Assembly: GCF_014529935.1 (NCBI RefSeq) | Contig: NZ_JACVFC010000005.1 | Span: 310,001 to 374,000, forward strand | Origin: Chitinophaga qingshengii | Lineage (GTDB): Bacteria; Bacteroidota; Bacteroidia; Chitinophagales; Chitinophagaceae | DNA: 64,000 nucleotides | Reading direction: 5' to 3' | Shown: piece after piece, positions 25,733 through 35,576 of the stretch | Layout: each line of letters opens with the position of its first letter | Position numbering within the stretch: the first letter of the stretch is position 1 | Notes under the pieces: generated by a model | What the model was told of the DNA's origin: nothing | What the model saw: only the letters and a program-made list of their open reading frames with translations | The model's database searches: none | Made by a program: the position numbers and the translations under genes

Positions 25733-26938
25733 ATGACAACAGAAATGAATAAAGTATTATTAGTATTTGGTACACGCCCGGAGGCTATCAAAATGTGCCC
25801 GCTGATTAAGGAACTGGAAAAGTATCCGGAGATCTTTGACGTGAAAGTGTGTGTAACAGGACAACATCGGGAGATGCTCGACCAGGTGCTGAATATATTT
25901 GACATACAACCTGATTATGATCTGAAGATCATGAAACAGGGACAGGACCTTTTTGATGTAACGGTGGGCGTGCTCTCCGGTATGCGGGAGGTACTGGACA
26001 ACGTGAAACCTGATATCGTACTGGTACACGGAGATACCACTACTTCTACTGCTGCCGCCATGGCCGCATTCTATAAACAGATCCCGGTGGCTCATGTGGA
26101 AGCCGGACTGAGAACGCATAATATGTATAGCCCATGGCCGGAAGAAATGAACCGTAGTATCACCGGACGCATTGCTACCTATCATTTCGCACCAACAAAA
26201 ATTTCCCGGCAAAACCTGCTGGATGAAAACATTAGCAGCGAACAGGTATTCGTTACCGGCAACACCGTACTGGATGCTTTACACCTGGTGCTGGAAAAAA
26301 TCAACAACGACACGGAAGTGCAAGCCGGCATAGAAGCATTGCTGGTACAGCATGGCCTTGCCTTGCCTTTGCTGTCTGCCTGGAATGGTAACAACACCGA
26401 CGGACGACGGCTGGTGCTCATCACCGGGCATCGCCGCGAAAACTTCGGCGATGGCTTTAGAAGCATCTGCCTGGCCATCAAAAAACTGGCGGAAAAATAT
26501 ACGGGAGTCGATTTTGTTTACCCTGTACATCTTAATCCAAATGTGCGCAAACCGGTGAATGAAATTCTCGGGGAAGCGGCATTGCCTAACATACATATCA
26601 TAGCACCGCTGGATTATCTGCCCTTTGTTTACCTGATGAACAAAAGCAGCCTGATATTGACAGACAGCGGCGGGGTTCAGGAAGAAGCGCCCGGTCTCGG
26701 AAAGCCTGTACTGGTGATGCGGAATACGACAGAAAGACCGGAAGCGGTAACTGCCGGTACGGTCAAACTGGTAGGCGTGGATGAAAACAAAATATACGAT
26801 GAGGTGAGTACGCTGCTGGATAACAAGGATGCTTATAACCAGATGGCACAGGCCATCAATCCTTACGGAGATGGTAAGGCTTGTCAGCGTATAGCCAGGA
26901 TGCTTAATAAAGAGGCGGCCATTGAACAATTCATATAA
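25733..26938 (+). CDS. wecB: Non-hydrolysing UDP-GlcNAc 2-epimerase
   Basis: The protein has 401 residues, slightly longer than the usual 375-385, with an extra stretch near residues 205-230 (AWNGNNTDGRR). Family signatures present are FGTRPEAIKM, GQHREMLD, VHGDTTTS, HVEAGLRT and PEEMNR. A DSGGVQEEAP motif lies in the C-terminal domain. It makes UDP-ManNAc from UDP-GlcNAc, and with the dehydrogenase two genes upstream could give UDP-ManNAcA. Second start codons are close (MTTEMNK), so the exact start is uncertain by 4 residues. Confidence 0.95.
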   Translation: MTTEMNKVLLVFGTRPEAIKMCPLIKELEKYPEIFDVKVCVTGQHREMLDQVLNIFDIQPDYDLKIMKQGQDLFDVTVGVLSGMREVLDNVKPDIVLVHGDTTTSTAAAMAAFYKQIPVAHVEAGLRTHNMYSPWPEEMNRSITGRIATYHFAPTKISRQNLLDENISSEQVFVTGNTVLDALHLVLEKINNDTEVQAGIEALLVQHGLALPLLSAWNGNNTDGRRLVLITGHRRENFGDGFRSICLAIKKLAEKYTGVDFVYPVHLNPNVRKPVNEILGEAALPNIHIIAPLDYLPFVYLMNKSSLILTDSGGVQEEAPGLGKPVLVMRNTTERPEAVTAGTVKLVGVDENKIYDEVSTLLDNKDAYNQMAQAINPYGDGKACQRIARMLNKEAAIEQFI

Positions 26939-26949
26939 TTATCATAACA

Positions 26950-27519
26950 GTGAGTATCCTAAGCAGAAAACTGAAAACCCTTATAAAGAAAATCAATAGT
27001 TGGGCTAATGATACCCCGCTTTCTTCCTTTAAGCTGGGGAAAAATGTGGTGATCGCACCCGGGATAAAAGCTACTTTCCCCGATAGGGTGCATTTCGGGG
27101 ACCATATCTATATAGGTCCCAATGCATTGTTATCCAGCCAGGGAGGCCTGTATATCAGCTCCGGTGTAATCATTGGCCCGGATATCAGTATTTATACCGC
27201 AAATCACCGCTATGAAGGCGCAACGGCCATTCCCTATGATGGTGCCACGATTCTTAAACCCGTCCATATTAAAGAAAATGTATGGATAGGAGGCAGTGTG
27301 ATGATTGTGCCGGGCGTAACCATAGGAGAAGGCGCTATCGTGGGAGGTGGTGCAGTTGTTACAAAGGATGTTCCACCCATGGCAGTTGTTGGTGGAAACC
27401 CTGCTAAAGTGATTAAGATGAGAGATGAGGAAACGTATCAGCAATTGAAACAACAGCAGCAAATCTACATGCACCTGAAACAGAGCGGGCGGGTAAAATA
27501 TTTTGAAATAGAGGGGTAA
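26950..27519 (+). CDS. Left-handed beta-helix acyltransferase
   Basis: A 189-residue hexapeptide-repeat protein with a GTG start. The repeats run from about residue 30 to 160, and the candidate catalytic His is in TANHRY. The C-terminal PPMAVVGGNPAKVIK is the usual WbbJ/maltose-acetyltransferase ending. It probably adds an acetyl group to a sugar of the repeat unit. It lacks the N-terminal Rossmann-like domain of PglD. Confidence 0.88.
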   Translation: MSILSRKLKTLIKKINSWANDTPLSSFKLGKNVVIAPGIKATFPDRVHFGDHIYIGPNALLSSQGGLYISSGVIIGPDISIYTANHRYEGATAIPYDGATILKPVHIKENVWIGGSVMIVPGVTIGEGAIVGGGAVVTKDVPPMAVVGGNPAKVIKMRDEETYQQLKQQQQIYMHLKQSGRVKYFEIEG

Positions 27520-27563
27520 TCCTGTTGAATCTTCTACAGGACCTGAAATGAACAGACATAACA

Positions 27564-28808
27564 ATGATGAAGAAACAAAGCATGGATAACATACTGCTGA
27601 CTGGCTTTTTTGGCGCTGGGAATGTAGGGGATGAAGCTGTTTCCCTGGCAGTGTATGAAGGTGTAAAAGAACAATTACCGGATGCAAAATTCAGCATAGT
27701 AACCCGTGACCCAGCCTATACCAGGAACTTTACAGGTATTACAGCCGCAAAGGCGGTGAAAGGTTTTTACCCCTCGCAGGACTTTTGGCTGCGGATATCC
27801 AAACATATCGGCAGCGTTAAAAAAAGTGACCTGATCGTTATCGGAGGAGGAGGGATATTGCAGGATGTACACAGCTGGACAACCATTCCCGCGTTTCTTA
27901 TTCCCGCTTGCCTTGGAATATTATACAACCGCAATGTCATCACCGTAGGCATTGGTGTAGGGCCTGTTAAAAACGGATGGCTGAAAGAACTGATCAGCTT
28001 TACCTGTAACAGGATGGCAAAGGTTCAGGTAAGAGACGAGAAAAGTAAAAGAGTATTGATCGAATGCGGCGTGCAGGCTGATAAAATAACGGTAACGGCT
28101 GATGTAGTACCCTCACTGAATGTGAAACAGCATGTGTCTGCTCAACAGGTGACAAAACAGGCTCCCGTGGTGGCGCTGGCGTTCCGGAAATGGCCCGACC
28201 TGGATGAAGAAGGACTGGTGGCTATTTGCAGTAAACTCATTGAAAAGGGCGTACACATAAAGATGCTGGGATATGAATCGGGACCGGATAAAAAATTTTA
28301 TGAACAACTGATCATGAAATTCGAACCCAGGCATCAGGGAAAAATCAGTATACACATCCCTGCTGATCTGAAAGATGCTATGCAGGAAGTGCGGAATGCA
28401 GATTTTTTGTTCTCTATGCGACTGCATGGGTGTGTTTTCGCCGCAGCAATAGGTACCAGCTTTTATGCGGTGCCTTATGATCATAAAGTGACCGAGTTTA
28501 TGCGCCGGCTGTCGCTGGAAGATAGAATGATCCCTATGGACTCACTTTCTATAGGGTTTGCTGACAAGATATTGGAAGAGCTGAAGGTAAAAGATGCCGA
28601 TAAGGCCTGGTCTGCTGCATTTGATATACAACAACAGCTTTCCCGTAACAATTTTACGATGGTACAGGAAGCGCTGGAGAACCAAACAAACTATTCCCGG
28701 AAAGACAAATTAACGGCACTGGGATGGATTGGGAAACTGTTGATGAAAGGCCTCGGTACACAATTACAAAGACCTTTCAGATTCGTTTTAAGAAAAATAA
28801 CAAAATAG
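27564..28808 (+). CDS. Polysaccharide pyruvyl transferase family protein (CsaB/WcaK-like)
   Basis: The protein has 414 residues. An N-terminal GFFGAGNVGDEAVSL motif and a central IGGGGILQD motif mark the polysaccharide pyruvyl transferase family, with a second motif FSMRLHGCVFAAA in the C-terminal half. These enzymes move a pyruvate ketal from PEP onto a sugar, which gives the polymer a negative charge. The first two codons are ATG, with another ATG six residues in. Some family members have other roles, so the reaction is inferred. Confidence 0.85.
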   Translation: MMKKQSMDNILLTGFFGAGNVGDEAVSLAVYEGVKEQLPDAKFSIVTRDPAYTRNFTGITAAKAVKGFYPSQDFWLRISKHIGSVKKSDLIVIGGGGILQDVHSWTTIPAFLIPACLGILYNRNVITVGIGVGPVKNGWLKELISFTCNRMAKVQVRDEKSKRVLIECGVQADKITVTADVVPSLNVKQHVSAQQVTKQAPVVALAFRKWPDLDEEGLVAICSKLIEKGVHIKMLGYESGPDKKFYEQLIMKFEPRHQGKISIHIPADLKDAMQEVRNADFLFSMRLHGCVFAAAIGTSFYAVPYDHKVTEFMRRLSLEDRMIPMDSLSIGFADKILEELKVKDADKAWSAAFDIQQQLSRNNFTMVQEALENQTNYSRKDKLTALGWIGKLLMKGLGTQLQRPFRFVLRKITK

Positions 28809-28814
28809 GAAATC

Positions 28815-29972
28815 ATGAAAGTGTTAATAACAACACAACAACGGATACCTCATTCCGGCGGACTAAGCACCCATGTCGAAATCCTCATACAGGAGCTGAG
28901 ATCAAATGGCCATGAAGTCAGGATGATTCAGGGCGGCATGATACAGGCGCCCAAATGGAAAAAGGGCCTCCGTATGCTGCTGACGCTCGGGAACCAGAAT
29001 AAATTTGTCAGCCAGAATTTCCGGGAGGCACTTTTACGTATCCGCCGGCTGGCAGAACAAGAGATTGCGCAGTTTAAGCCGGATGTTATTCATACGCATG
29101 ACGTATATGCGTCCTATGCAGTGTTGCAATGCAAAAACCTGAACGGCATACCCGTCATCCAGACTGTTCATGGCCCTGCATTGTACGAGGCGCAAATGGG
29201 AGGCGTAGACAAATTGCCGGCGTATAAACAATTGATCATGGACTGTGAAGCGCTCGCGTTTAAAAAAGCGCAGCACTTTATTGCGGTAGATAGTGGCCAG
29301 GCCGATATTCTGAAAAATGATTACGGTGTATCGCCCGCCAAAATTGATGTGATGTTCAACTGCGTGCATGTAGGAGAAGTGAGAAGACTAGCAAAAGAAC
29401 AGATAGACCTGCCGGTAAAGCAGCCTTACTTCCTGGTGCCCCGCCGCCTGGTGGAAAAAACAGGGGTACGGTATGCCATTGAAGCACTGGCACAGGTGAA
29501 AGATCCGCGTTGCCAGCTGGCCATAGCCGGACAAGGTCCATTAAGACAGGAACTGGAAGAGCTGGTAGGCAGTCTTAATATCGGTTCCCGCGTGGTTTTC
29601 CTGGGACCGGTACCCAGAAACAGATTATTACCGCTGTTTGCCAAAGCGCAAGGTGTAATAGTTCCCTCTGTACCCGCCAGTGGGGTCATTGAAGCTACTT
29701 CGCTGGCCGTAACGGAAGCGATGGCTGCGGGCACCGTGCCGGTAGCATCCGGTATCGGCGGACTGGCAGAACTGATTGCCCATAATGATACCGGCTTGCT
29801 GGTGAAACCGGCTAATGCGCAGGATCTCGCCAACGCCATGGACCTGTTGCTCCAGGACGATGCACTGCGCAATCAGCTGATAAAAAATGCTACGGAGAAA
29901 GTGGAAGGAGATTATTCTTCTGAAACCTGGGCTAAAAAAATCGTTCGGATTTATAAGAAATACGCAAAATAG
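28815..29972 (+). CDS. Glycosyltransferase family 4
   Basis: A 385-residue GT-B glycosyltransferase. It starts with VLITTQQRIPHSGGLSTHVE (donor-side glycine-rich loop) and has a C-terminal EX7E motif in IEATSLAVTEAMAAG. It should add one sugar to the lipid-linked repeat unit on the inner face of the membrane. It follows the pyruvyl transferase gene by 6 bases. Confidence 0.92.
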   Translation: MKVLITTQQRIPHSGGLSTHVEILIQELRSNGHEVRMIQGGMIQAPKWKKGLRMLLTLGNQNKFVSQNFREALLRIRRLAEQEIAQFKPDVIHTHDVYASYAVLQCKNLNGIPVIQTVHGPALYEAQMGGVDKLPAYKQLIMDCEALAFKKAQHFIAVDSGQADILKNDYGVSPAKIDVMFNCVHVGEVRRLAKEQIDLPVKQPYFLVPRRLVEKTGVRYAIEALAQVKDPRCQLAIAGQGPLRQELEELVGSLNIGSRVVFLGPVPRNRLLPLFAKAQGVIVPSVPASGVIEATSLAVTEAMAAGTVPVASGIGGLAELIAHNDTGLLVKPANAQDLANAMDLLLQDDALRNQLIKNATEKVEGDYSSETWAKKIVRIYKKYAK

Positions 29973-29975
29973 TTT

Positions 29976-31268
29976 ATGAGTTTTTTACGGAAAAGTATAT
30001 TCGTTACCGGTGGCCAGATGGCGGGTATCCTGCTGAACATGCTGGGCGGGGTAATATACTCCAGGGCGCTGGGTCCTGGCGGTATGGGGCAGTATGAACT
30101 ATTTCGCTCTTCTCAAATGGTCGTGGTGACCTTCCTCTCACTGGGAATGGGGAATGCCAGTATTTATTTTCTGAACAACCTGAAATACGCACCCAGTCAT
30201 ATTGTATCCAATACAACAAAGGTATCCTTGTTATTTGGCCTGTTGCTGATAGTGGGGTTTACGGCGGTGATCTTTTTTAATCCCGGCTATTTCGGGAAGG
30301 TCTCTTTTATAGTGGCGTTGCTTTTTGCCATGGGCTCTGCCGCACTGGTAAATATTACTACACTCAGGCCGGTATTGGTAGCGCAACTGGCCTCCAAAAG
30401 AATGGTGCTGGTGGATATGCTGCCACGTATCATCATCCTGCTGAGCGGATTGCTCATGCTTTGTATCCATCAGAAAAGCCCCGGGTTTGCGATCACGGCC
30501 CTGGGCGTAGGGAATGCGGCCGCCTGTTGTACCCTTTTTTATTTTCTCAGGGAACACATCAATTTACGGGCGCCTTTCGACTGGAAAACGCTGGGAGCGC
30601 TGCTGAAATACAGTATTAAGTTGTCGGCCTCCAGTTTCCTGTACGTACTCACCGCCAATGTAACGGTGATGCTGCTACGTTATTCCCAGCTGGAAAATTT
30701 TAACCAGGTGGGGTTATATACCCGGGCAGTAGCTATCAGCGGTATGATCACCATCATACCTTCTACTGTTGGCCCGCTGCTGTATGCAAAATGGGCGGGA
30801 CTAAAAGGCGAATTACTGGCTAATCAGGCTCAGTTTGCTATGCGCGTAAGTTCTTCTATCAGTTTTGCTATCTCCGCTGTGGTATTCCTTTTCAGCCGGC
30901 AGATCATTCATTTGTTATATGGTCCTGCATTTTATGGCGCTAATGTTGCATTGCGTATCCTGGCGCCCTCCCTGGTATTTATTACGATTACCAGTATTTG
31001 CAATAACCTGCTGGCGGGAGATGGTAAAGCCATCATCACCATGTATATCCTGGCCATCACTTTTACGATAGTGGCAGGTGTAACCTGGCTGACAGTGGGA
31101 AGGCTGGGTATAGAAGGAGCGGCGCTGGCAGTACTGTGTGGAAATATTTTTTCTGCGGTCGCCAACCTGGTTGTCTGCAACAGGCATTATGGGCTCAACT
31201 TCGCCAAATGCGTGGTGGTGAGGCCCTCCGATATAAAAACCATGATGAAATCCTTAAAACTTAAATGA
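29976..31268 (+). CDS. Oligosaccharide flippase (Wzx-like)
   Basis: The 430-residue protein is hydrophobic throughout with about 12 predicted membrane helices and the polysaccharide-synthesis flippase pattern (SRALGPGGMGQYEL near the N-terminus). It should move the undecaprenyl-linked repeat unit to the periplasm. It begins 3 bases after the preceding glycosyltransferase stop. Confidence 0.9.
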   Translation: MSFLRKSIFVTGGQMAGILLNMLGGVIYSRALGPGGMGQYELFRSSQMVVVTFLSLGMGNASIYFLNNLKYAPSHIVSNTTKVSLLFGLLLIVGFTAVIFFNPGYFGKVSFIVALLFAMGSAALVNITTLRPVLVAQLASKRMVLVDMLPRIIILLSGLLMLCIHQKSPGFAITALGVGNAAACCTLFYFLREHINLRAPFDWKTLGALLKYSIKLSASSFLYVLTANVTVMLLRYSQLENFNQVGLYTRAVAISGMITIIPSTVGPLLYAKWAGLKGELLANQAQFAMRVSSSISFAISAVVFLFSRQIIHLLYGPAFYGANVALRILAPSLVFITITSICNNLLAGDGKAIITMYILAITFTIVAGVTWLTVGRLGIEGAALAVLCGNIFSAVANLVVCNRHYGLNFAKCVVVRPSDIKTMMKSLKLK

Positions 31269-31302
31269 TGTTTTTCCGCTGGAGAAACAAATAGTAATAG
31301 CT

Positions 31303-32517
31303 ATGAGTAACACTAATAGTCAGAACAAGATCAGAGTGGGTTTCTTTTTCGATGGAGGAGAAGGCGGCGGCGTAGTGGAGTATGTGCGCTTGTTGTTGAA
31401 TAATATCGACAGGAACAGGTTTATGGCTATCGGAATTTATCTGGGAAATGGCCCCAGCCATGAAGCATTGAAGCATATTTTTGACGAAACTACCATATTA
31501 ACAAACAAACGCCTGGTCAATGTAGGGAGTGGTAAAACCAGGATGCAGCGGCTGAAAATGAATACCTCCAAATTACTCACCGCTGTTAAAGGAACCCGGC
31601 TGCTGGCACGCGCCATGAAAAAGCATCGTATCGATATTATGGACGTCAACTATTTTCCATTGCATATACTGGCGGGAATAGCCAGCCGGATGACAGGCAC
31701 GCCCTGCCTGTGGCACTGGCATGGTGCAGGCAGACCAACAGGGATGCGGGCTAACATGACGGCTTTTGGCGCCAGGTTCTTCTGTGATAAGATCGCCTCC
31801 ATTACCCATTTTGTGCATAACAGTCTGCCTGCAGTAGCCAGAAAAAAATCCGAGCTGGTGTATAACGGGGTCGATACGACGAAAATATCCGGTTCCGTGG
31901 TGAATGGCCACCTGATGCAGCTGGCCGGTGTGGATGAAAATACCACCCTGGTGGGTATACTCGGTACAGTATCTCCTTTTAAAGGACACGCTTATTTTAT
32001 TAAAGCGGCAGATATCGTACTGCGGCAATACCCCGATGTCCGCTTTGTGATCATCGGCCGGGAGTCTGCTACGCAAAAAATAAAAGTAGGGTTTGAAGCG
32101 CAACTGAGAAAAGAAGTAAGCGCGATGAACAGGGAAAAGGAAATCCTGTTCCTCGGCTATGTGGCTGATCCTTATAAATACCTCCGGGATTGTAAAATTA
32201 TCTGCACGCCAACTATTCCGTATATGAATTTTCTGGGAGAAGGTTTTGGCCTGGCCGCTGCAGAATGCATGGCGGCCGGGGTGGCAGTGGTGGCTACCAA
32301 ACTCGGATCTTTCCCGGAAATCATTGAACATGGGAAAAATGGTCTGTTAACGGAGCCTAAAGATGCTGCGGCACTGGCAGCTTCCATCATGGAATTACTG
32401 GCAGATGAACCCAAAAGGAAAAGTATAGCCATGGCGGCCCGGCAGCATATTGCTGAAAATTTCGACATAAAAGGGACCAGCAGAAAAATGGAACAGCTAT
32501 ATGAGCGCCTGGTTTAA
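31303..32517 (+). CDS. Glycosyltransferase family 4
   Basis: The product has 404 residues. FFFDGGEGGGVVEYVR near the start is the donor-domain loop, WHWHGAGRP is the acceptor-side segment, and EGFGLAAAE in the C-terminal half is the EX7E motif of GT4 enzymes. It is one of four GT4 enzymes in this operon, which suggests a repeat unit of about five sugars counting the initiating one. Confidence 0.92.
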   Translation: MSNTNSQNKIRVGFFFDGGEGGGVVEYVRLLLNNIDRNRFMAIGIYLGNGPSHEALKHIFDETTILTNKRLVNVGSGKTRMQRLKMNTSKLLTAVKGTRLLARAMKKHRIDIMDVNYFPLHILAGIASRMTGTPCLWHWHGAGRPTGMRANMTAFGARFFCDKIASITHFVHNSLPAVARKKSELVYNGVDTTKISGSVVNGHLMQLAGVDENTTLVGILGTVSPFKGHAYFIKAADIVLRQYPDVRFVIIGRESATQKIKVGFEAQLRKEVSAMNREKEILFLGYVADPYKYLRDCKIICTPTIPYMNFLGEGFGLAAAECMAAGVAVVATKLGSFPEIIEHGKNGLLTEPKDAAALAASIMELLADEPKRKSIAMAARQHIAENFDIKGTSRKMEQLYERLV

Positions 32518-32544
32518 CTATTTACATCAATTTATATTATTGGG

Positions 32545-33903
32545 ATGGCTATAGTAGTGATATTGTTTTTTTTATTTATGATGTATAAAACTGCATTGAA
32601 TCCAATGACAGGGTTCATTTTTATGTGGTTTGCAATATGGCTGTATCCCAATTCATTGTTATATGGAACATTGCCGTTGAATATACGGTTCGATGACATA
32701 TTCGTGTTCTTTACGTTTGTTGTATGTATCTATAAAAAGCCTGCCGGTGTCAGGGTATGGGGATTAAGTACTTTCCGGCTCGCATTGGTGTGGTGGCTCC
32801 TGCATCTGCTCGGAAACATCAATGGGATGCTGTATGGGGGATGGGGCGCTGCCCAGGAAGTTGTAAAATTCCTGCTGAAAGCTGCCTATGTACCGATGAC
32901 GGTTGCTATCGCAGCTTCTTTATTAAACAGCTATGCCGATGTAAAGAAGTTTATCAAATGGTTGCTGATAGCCGGTGCTGCGGCAGCATTGCTGGGAGCC
33001 GGTACGGTAGTGGCGCCACGTTTGTTTGGTGTGTTCCTGATTCCCAACCAGGACCTCTCTGCGGGCGAAATGCTGGATAATATGGAGGGGGCGATGGAGC
33101 TTGCCAGAAGGGCCAGAGGCTCAGTAGGTACCATGGCTACATCCGCTATCTGTTTGTTTTTGTCGGTATTGTCACTGCACCTGCTGGCGATGAAATATTA
33201 TGTTTTCCAAAGCAAAAAATTCCTGATCCCGGTTTTCATTATCATACTGCTGGGTTTGGCATATACCCAAAGCCGTGGCCCGATGCTGGCCTTTGCGCTG
33301 ACAGCTTCCGTTATCCTTTTCCGGTCCGAAAACAAAGGCATACTGGTAGGCGCATTGGTTATTGGACTACTGCTGATGGTAACGGACAATCCTATCCGGG
33401 AACTTGTAACAGCGAGGTTTACCGGTGCTACCGGCGCTACGGCAGACAGTGGGCTGGATAAACGCTCGGAAGTATGGAGCATGTTCATGGAAAAGTTTGA
33501 TCCGGTGCTGCTCTTCAATGGTATTGGTGCAGTCATGTCCAAATATATTTATCACGCTACCGCACATAACACTTACCTGGGCGCTGTGATCTATAATGGT
33601 GTATGGGGCGTGTGTTTATTTTTTGTGATCGTGATCAGGTCCATCAAATACAGCAGTAAACTGATCCGGCATAAGCGTGAAATATTGTCTGATATTTTTG
33701 GACATTATTTCCCGCTGGCATTGATATTTATGTTATTTGTCGGGATGAGTATTGAAGACTTTCAAAATACTATATGCATGCAGCTATACTTGTTATTTAT
33801 GCTGATCTGCGAAAAACTAATAAGAGCAAATGAGGCCACCGCTGAATCTGCTAAAGATACCGGTAAAGCAGCCCTGATGCCACTTGAAGCACAATTGAAT
33901 TAA
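32545..33903 (+). CDS. O-antigen ligase/polymerase family protein (Wzy-like)
   Basis: A 452-residue integral membrane protein with about 10-12 helices and a large periplasmic loop containing the family segment AHNTYLG near residue 345. The Wzy_C pattern (YTQSRGPMLAF) precedes it. In a Wzx/Wzy system this protein polymerises the repeat units in the periplasm. Sequence identity among Wzy proteins is low, so the call rests on topology and place in the operon. Confidence 0.85.
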   Translation: MAIVVILFFLFMMYKTALNPMTGFIFMWFAIWLYPNSLLYGTLPLNIRFDDIFVFFTFVVCIYKKPAGVRVWGLSTFRLALVWWLLHLLGNINGMLYGGWGAAQEVVKFLLKAAYVPMTVAIAASLLNSYADVKKFIKWLLIAGAAAALLGAGTVVAPRLFGVFLIPNQDLSAGEMLDNMEGAMELARRARGSVGTMATSAICLFLSVLSLHLLAMKYYVFQSKKFLIPVFIIILLGLAYTQSRGPMLAFALTASVILFRSENKGILVGALVIGLLLMVTDNPIRELVTARFTGATGATADSGLDKRSEVWSMFMEKFDPVLLFNGIGAVMSKYIYHATAHNTYLGAVIYNGVWGVCLFFVIVIRSIKYSSKLIRHKREILSDIFGHYFPLALIFMLFVGMSIEDFQNTICMQLYLLFMLICEKLIRANEATAESAKDTGKAALMPLEAQLN

Positions 33904-33925
33904 TTAACTATTCTATCAATTCTTT

Positions 33926-35077
33926 ATGGCGAACATTTTACTACAAGCTTGGGTGGTATCAAAAAAAGGAAATGAGTATTTCCTGCCGTATACACATTGG
34001 GTATACCTGAAGGAAATCGTGCAGTATTATGATAAGGTAGGGCTGCTTTCACCGGTAAAACAATACGCGGACGGAAGCGATTCAGGGCTCGTCTCTATCG
34101 CTGATTTTGGCAATGTAATCATCCATGAACTGCCTTACTCCGACAGCTATAAGTCAGCCGTAAAACATTATGGCGCCTATAAAAAGGCTTACCGGGAACT
34201 GACGGCTTACGATGTAGTGTATCTGCGTTATCCCACCCCGTTGGGATGGCTGAGCAAACGGTACCTGAAGGACAAAAAGCGGATCATTCATTTCGTTGGA
34301 GACCCGATTGATGCTGCCTGGGTAAACCCTAACTTTAAAATACTGAAGAAACTTACGCTGATATCTTTCTTCCTGCCGGAGCATATGGCTTATATGTGGG
34401 CCTGTAAAGGCGCAAAGGTGTTTACGAACGGGCATCATCTGCAACAGAAATTGAGCAAATGGAGGATTAACGCAAAAGCCGTTATTTCAACAACGCTGAA
34501 TACGAAAGATTTTTATGTGGATGAAACCAGACGCATACCGGCTAAAGGCTTGAAATTGTTATATGTCGGGTACCTGCGTAAGGCAAAAGGGGTAGAGGTG
34601 GTTATCCGTGCGTTTGAACGGGTACTGCAACGTTACCCCGATGCTACGCTTACCATTGCGGGGTCCGGTGAATTTGAAAAAGAGTTGAAGGCAATGGCCG
34701 CCGCAGCAGGGATGAACGGTAAAATAACTTTTCTCGGACATGTGGACAACCGCGATATGCTGAACACGCTTTTCCGTACCCATCATATTTTCTGTTTTGC
34801 CAGTTTGTCGGAAGGCTCCCCGAGAGTAGTGCTGGAAGCGATGGCCAATGGAATTAATGTGCTGAGTACGCCGGTGGGTTCGTTGCCATCGGTGTTTAAA
34901 GAAGGGGTGGATATTACCTATGCCGGGTTTAACGATGACGAGGGCTTTTTTAAGAAGATCTGTTATCTGGTGGAAAATCCCGAAGAGGCATATGCTGTTG
35001 CAAACAGGGCGCAGGAAAAAGTAAGGGAGTTTACTATCCAGCATTTTATCAAAAACATTTTTTCCTATGAAAGTTAA
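33926..35077 (+). CDS. Glycosyltransferase family 4
   Basis: The product has 383 residues with the GT-B donor-domain stretch LLYVGYLRKAKGVE and an EX7E motif in EGSPRVVLEAMANG. The N-terminal half is less typical of the family, starting MANILLQAWVVSKK. The gene overlaps the following acyltransferase gene by 11 bases, which supports translational coupling. Confidence 0.9.
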   Translation: MANILLQAWVVSKKGNEYFLPYTHWVYLKEIVQYYDKVGLLSPVKQYADGSDSGLVSIADFGNVIIHELPYSDSYKSAVKHYGAYKKAYRELTAYDVVYLRYPTPLGWLSKRYLKDKKRIIHFVGDPIDAAWVNPNFKILKKLTLISFFLPEHMAYMWACKGAKVFTNGHHLQQKLSKWRINAKAVISTTLNTKDFYVDETRRIPAKGLKLLYVGYLRKAKGVEVVIRAFERVLQRYPDATLTIAGSGEFEKELKAMAAAAGMNGKITFLGHVDNRDMLNTLFRTHHIFCFASLSEGSPRVVLEAMANGINVLSTPVGSLPSVFKEGVDITYAGFNDDEGFFKKICYLVENPEEAYAVANRAQEKVREFTIQHFIKNIFSYES

Positions 35078-35576
35078 GCTGTCTATATTATATGCATGGC
35101 TGGTGCGTACGGCAACGTTACTCTTGCCGAACATACCGGTGTTCATGCGCTTCAGAGGTTTTTTATATTCTCTCATGATGAAACGTTGTGGCCGCAATTT
35201 CCAGGTAACTTCTACGGCTATACTGAATTCTTTGTCAGGCCTTACGGTGGGGAATGATGTGTACATAGCGCACAATTGCGTGCTGATTGGACTGGATATT
35301 GAAATAGGGGATAAGGTATTGGTGGGGCCCAACTGTATTATTTCATCGGCTAACCATACTTTCCTGCAGGATGCTTACCGGTTTGGTAAATCGGATCCCA
35401 GGCCGGCAAAAATAGGGAGCGGCTCCTGGATCGCCGGCAACTGTTCAGTGATTGGCGGCAGCGTACTGCCTCCTATGTCGGTATTAGGTGCGGGTTCTGT
35501 ACTCAATAAACCATTTACGGAGGCACGGGGCCTGTATGCAGGTGCGCCGGCGGTGCTCATAAAGAAATTACAATGA
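35067..35576 (+). CDS. Left-handed beta-helix acyltransferase (WcaF/CysE-like)
   Basis: A 169-residue hexapeptide-repeat protein with the candidate catalytic His in SSANHTF and the ending YAGAPAVLIKKL. An N-terminal helical part of about 45 residues precedes the repeats. It likely O- or N-acetylates a sugar of the polymer. It overlaps both neighbours, upstream by 11 bases and downstream by 4. Confidence 0.88.
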   Translation: MKVKLSILYAWLVRTATLLLPNIPVFMRFRGFLYSLMMKRCGRNFQVTSTAILNSLSGLTVGNDVYIAHNCVLIGLDIEIGDKVLVGPNCIISSANHTFLQDAYRFGKSDPRPAKIGSGSWIAGNCSVIGGSVLPPMSVLGAGSVLNKPFTEARGLYAGAPAVLIKKLQ

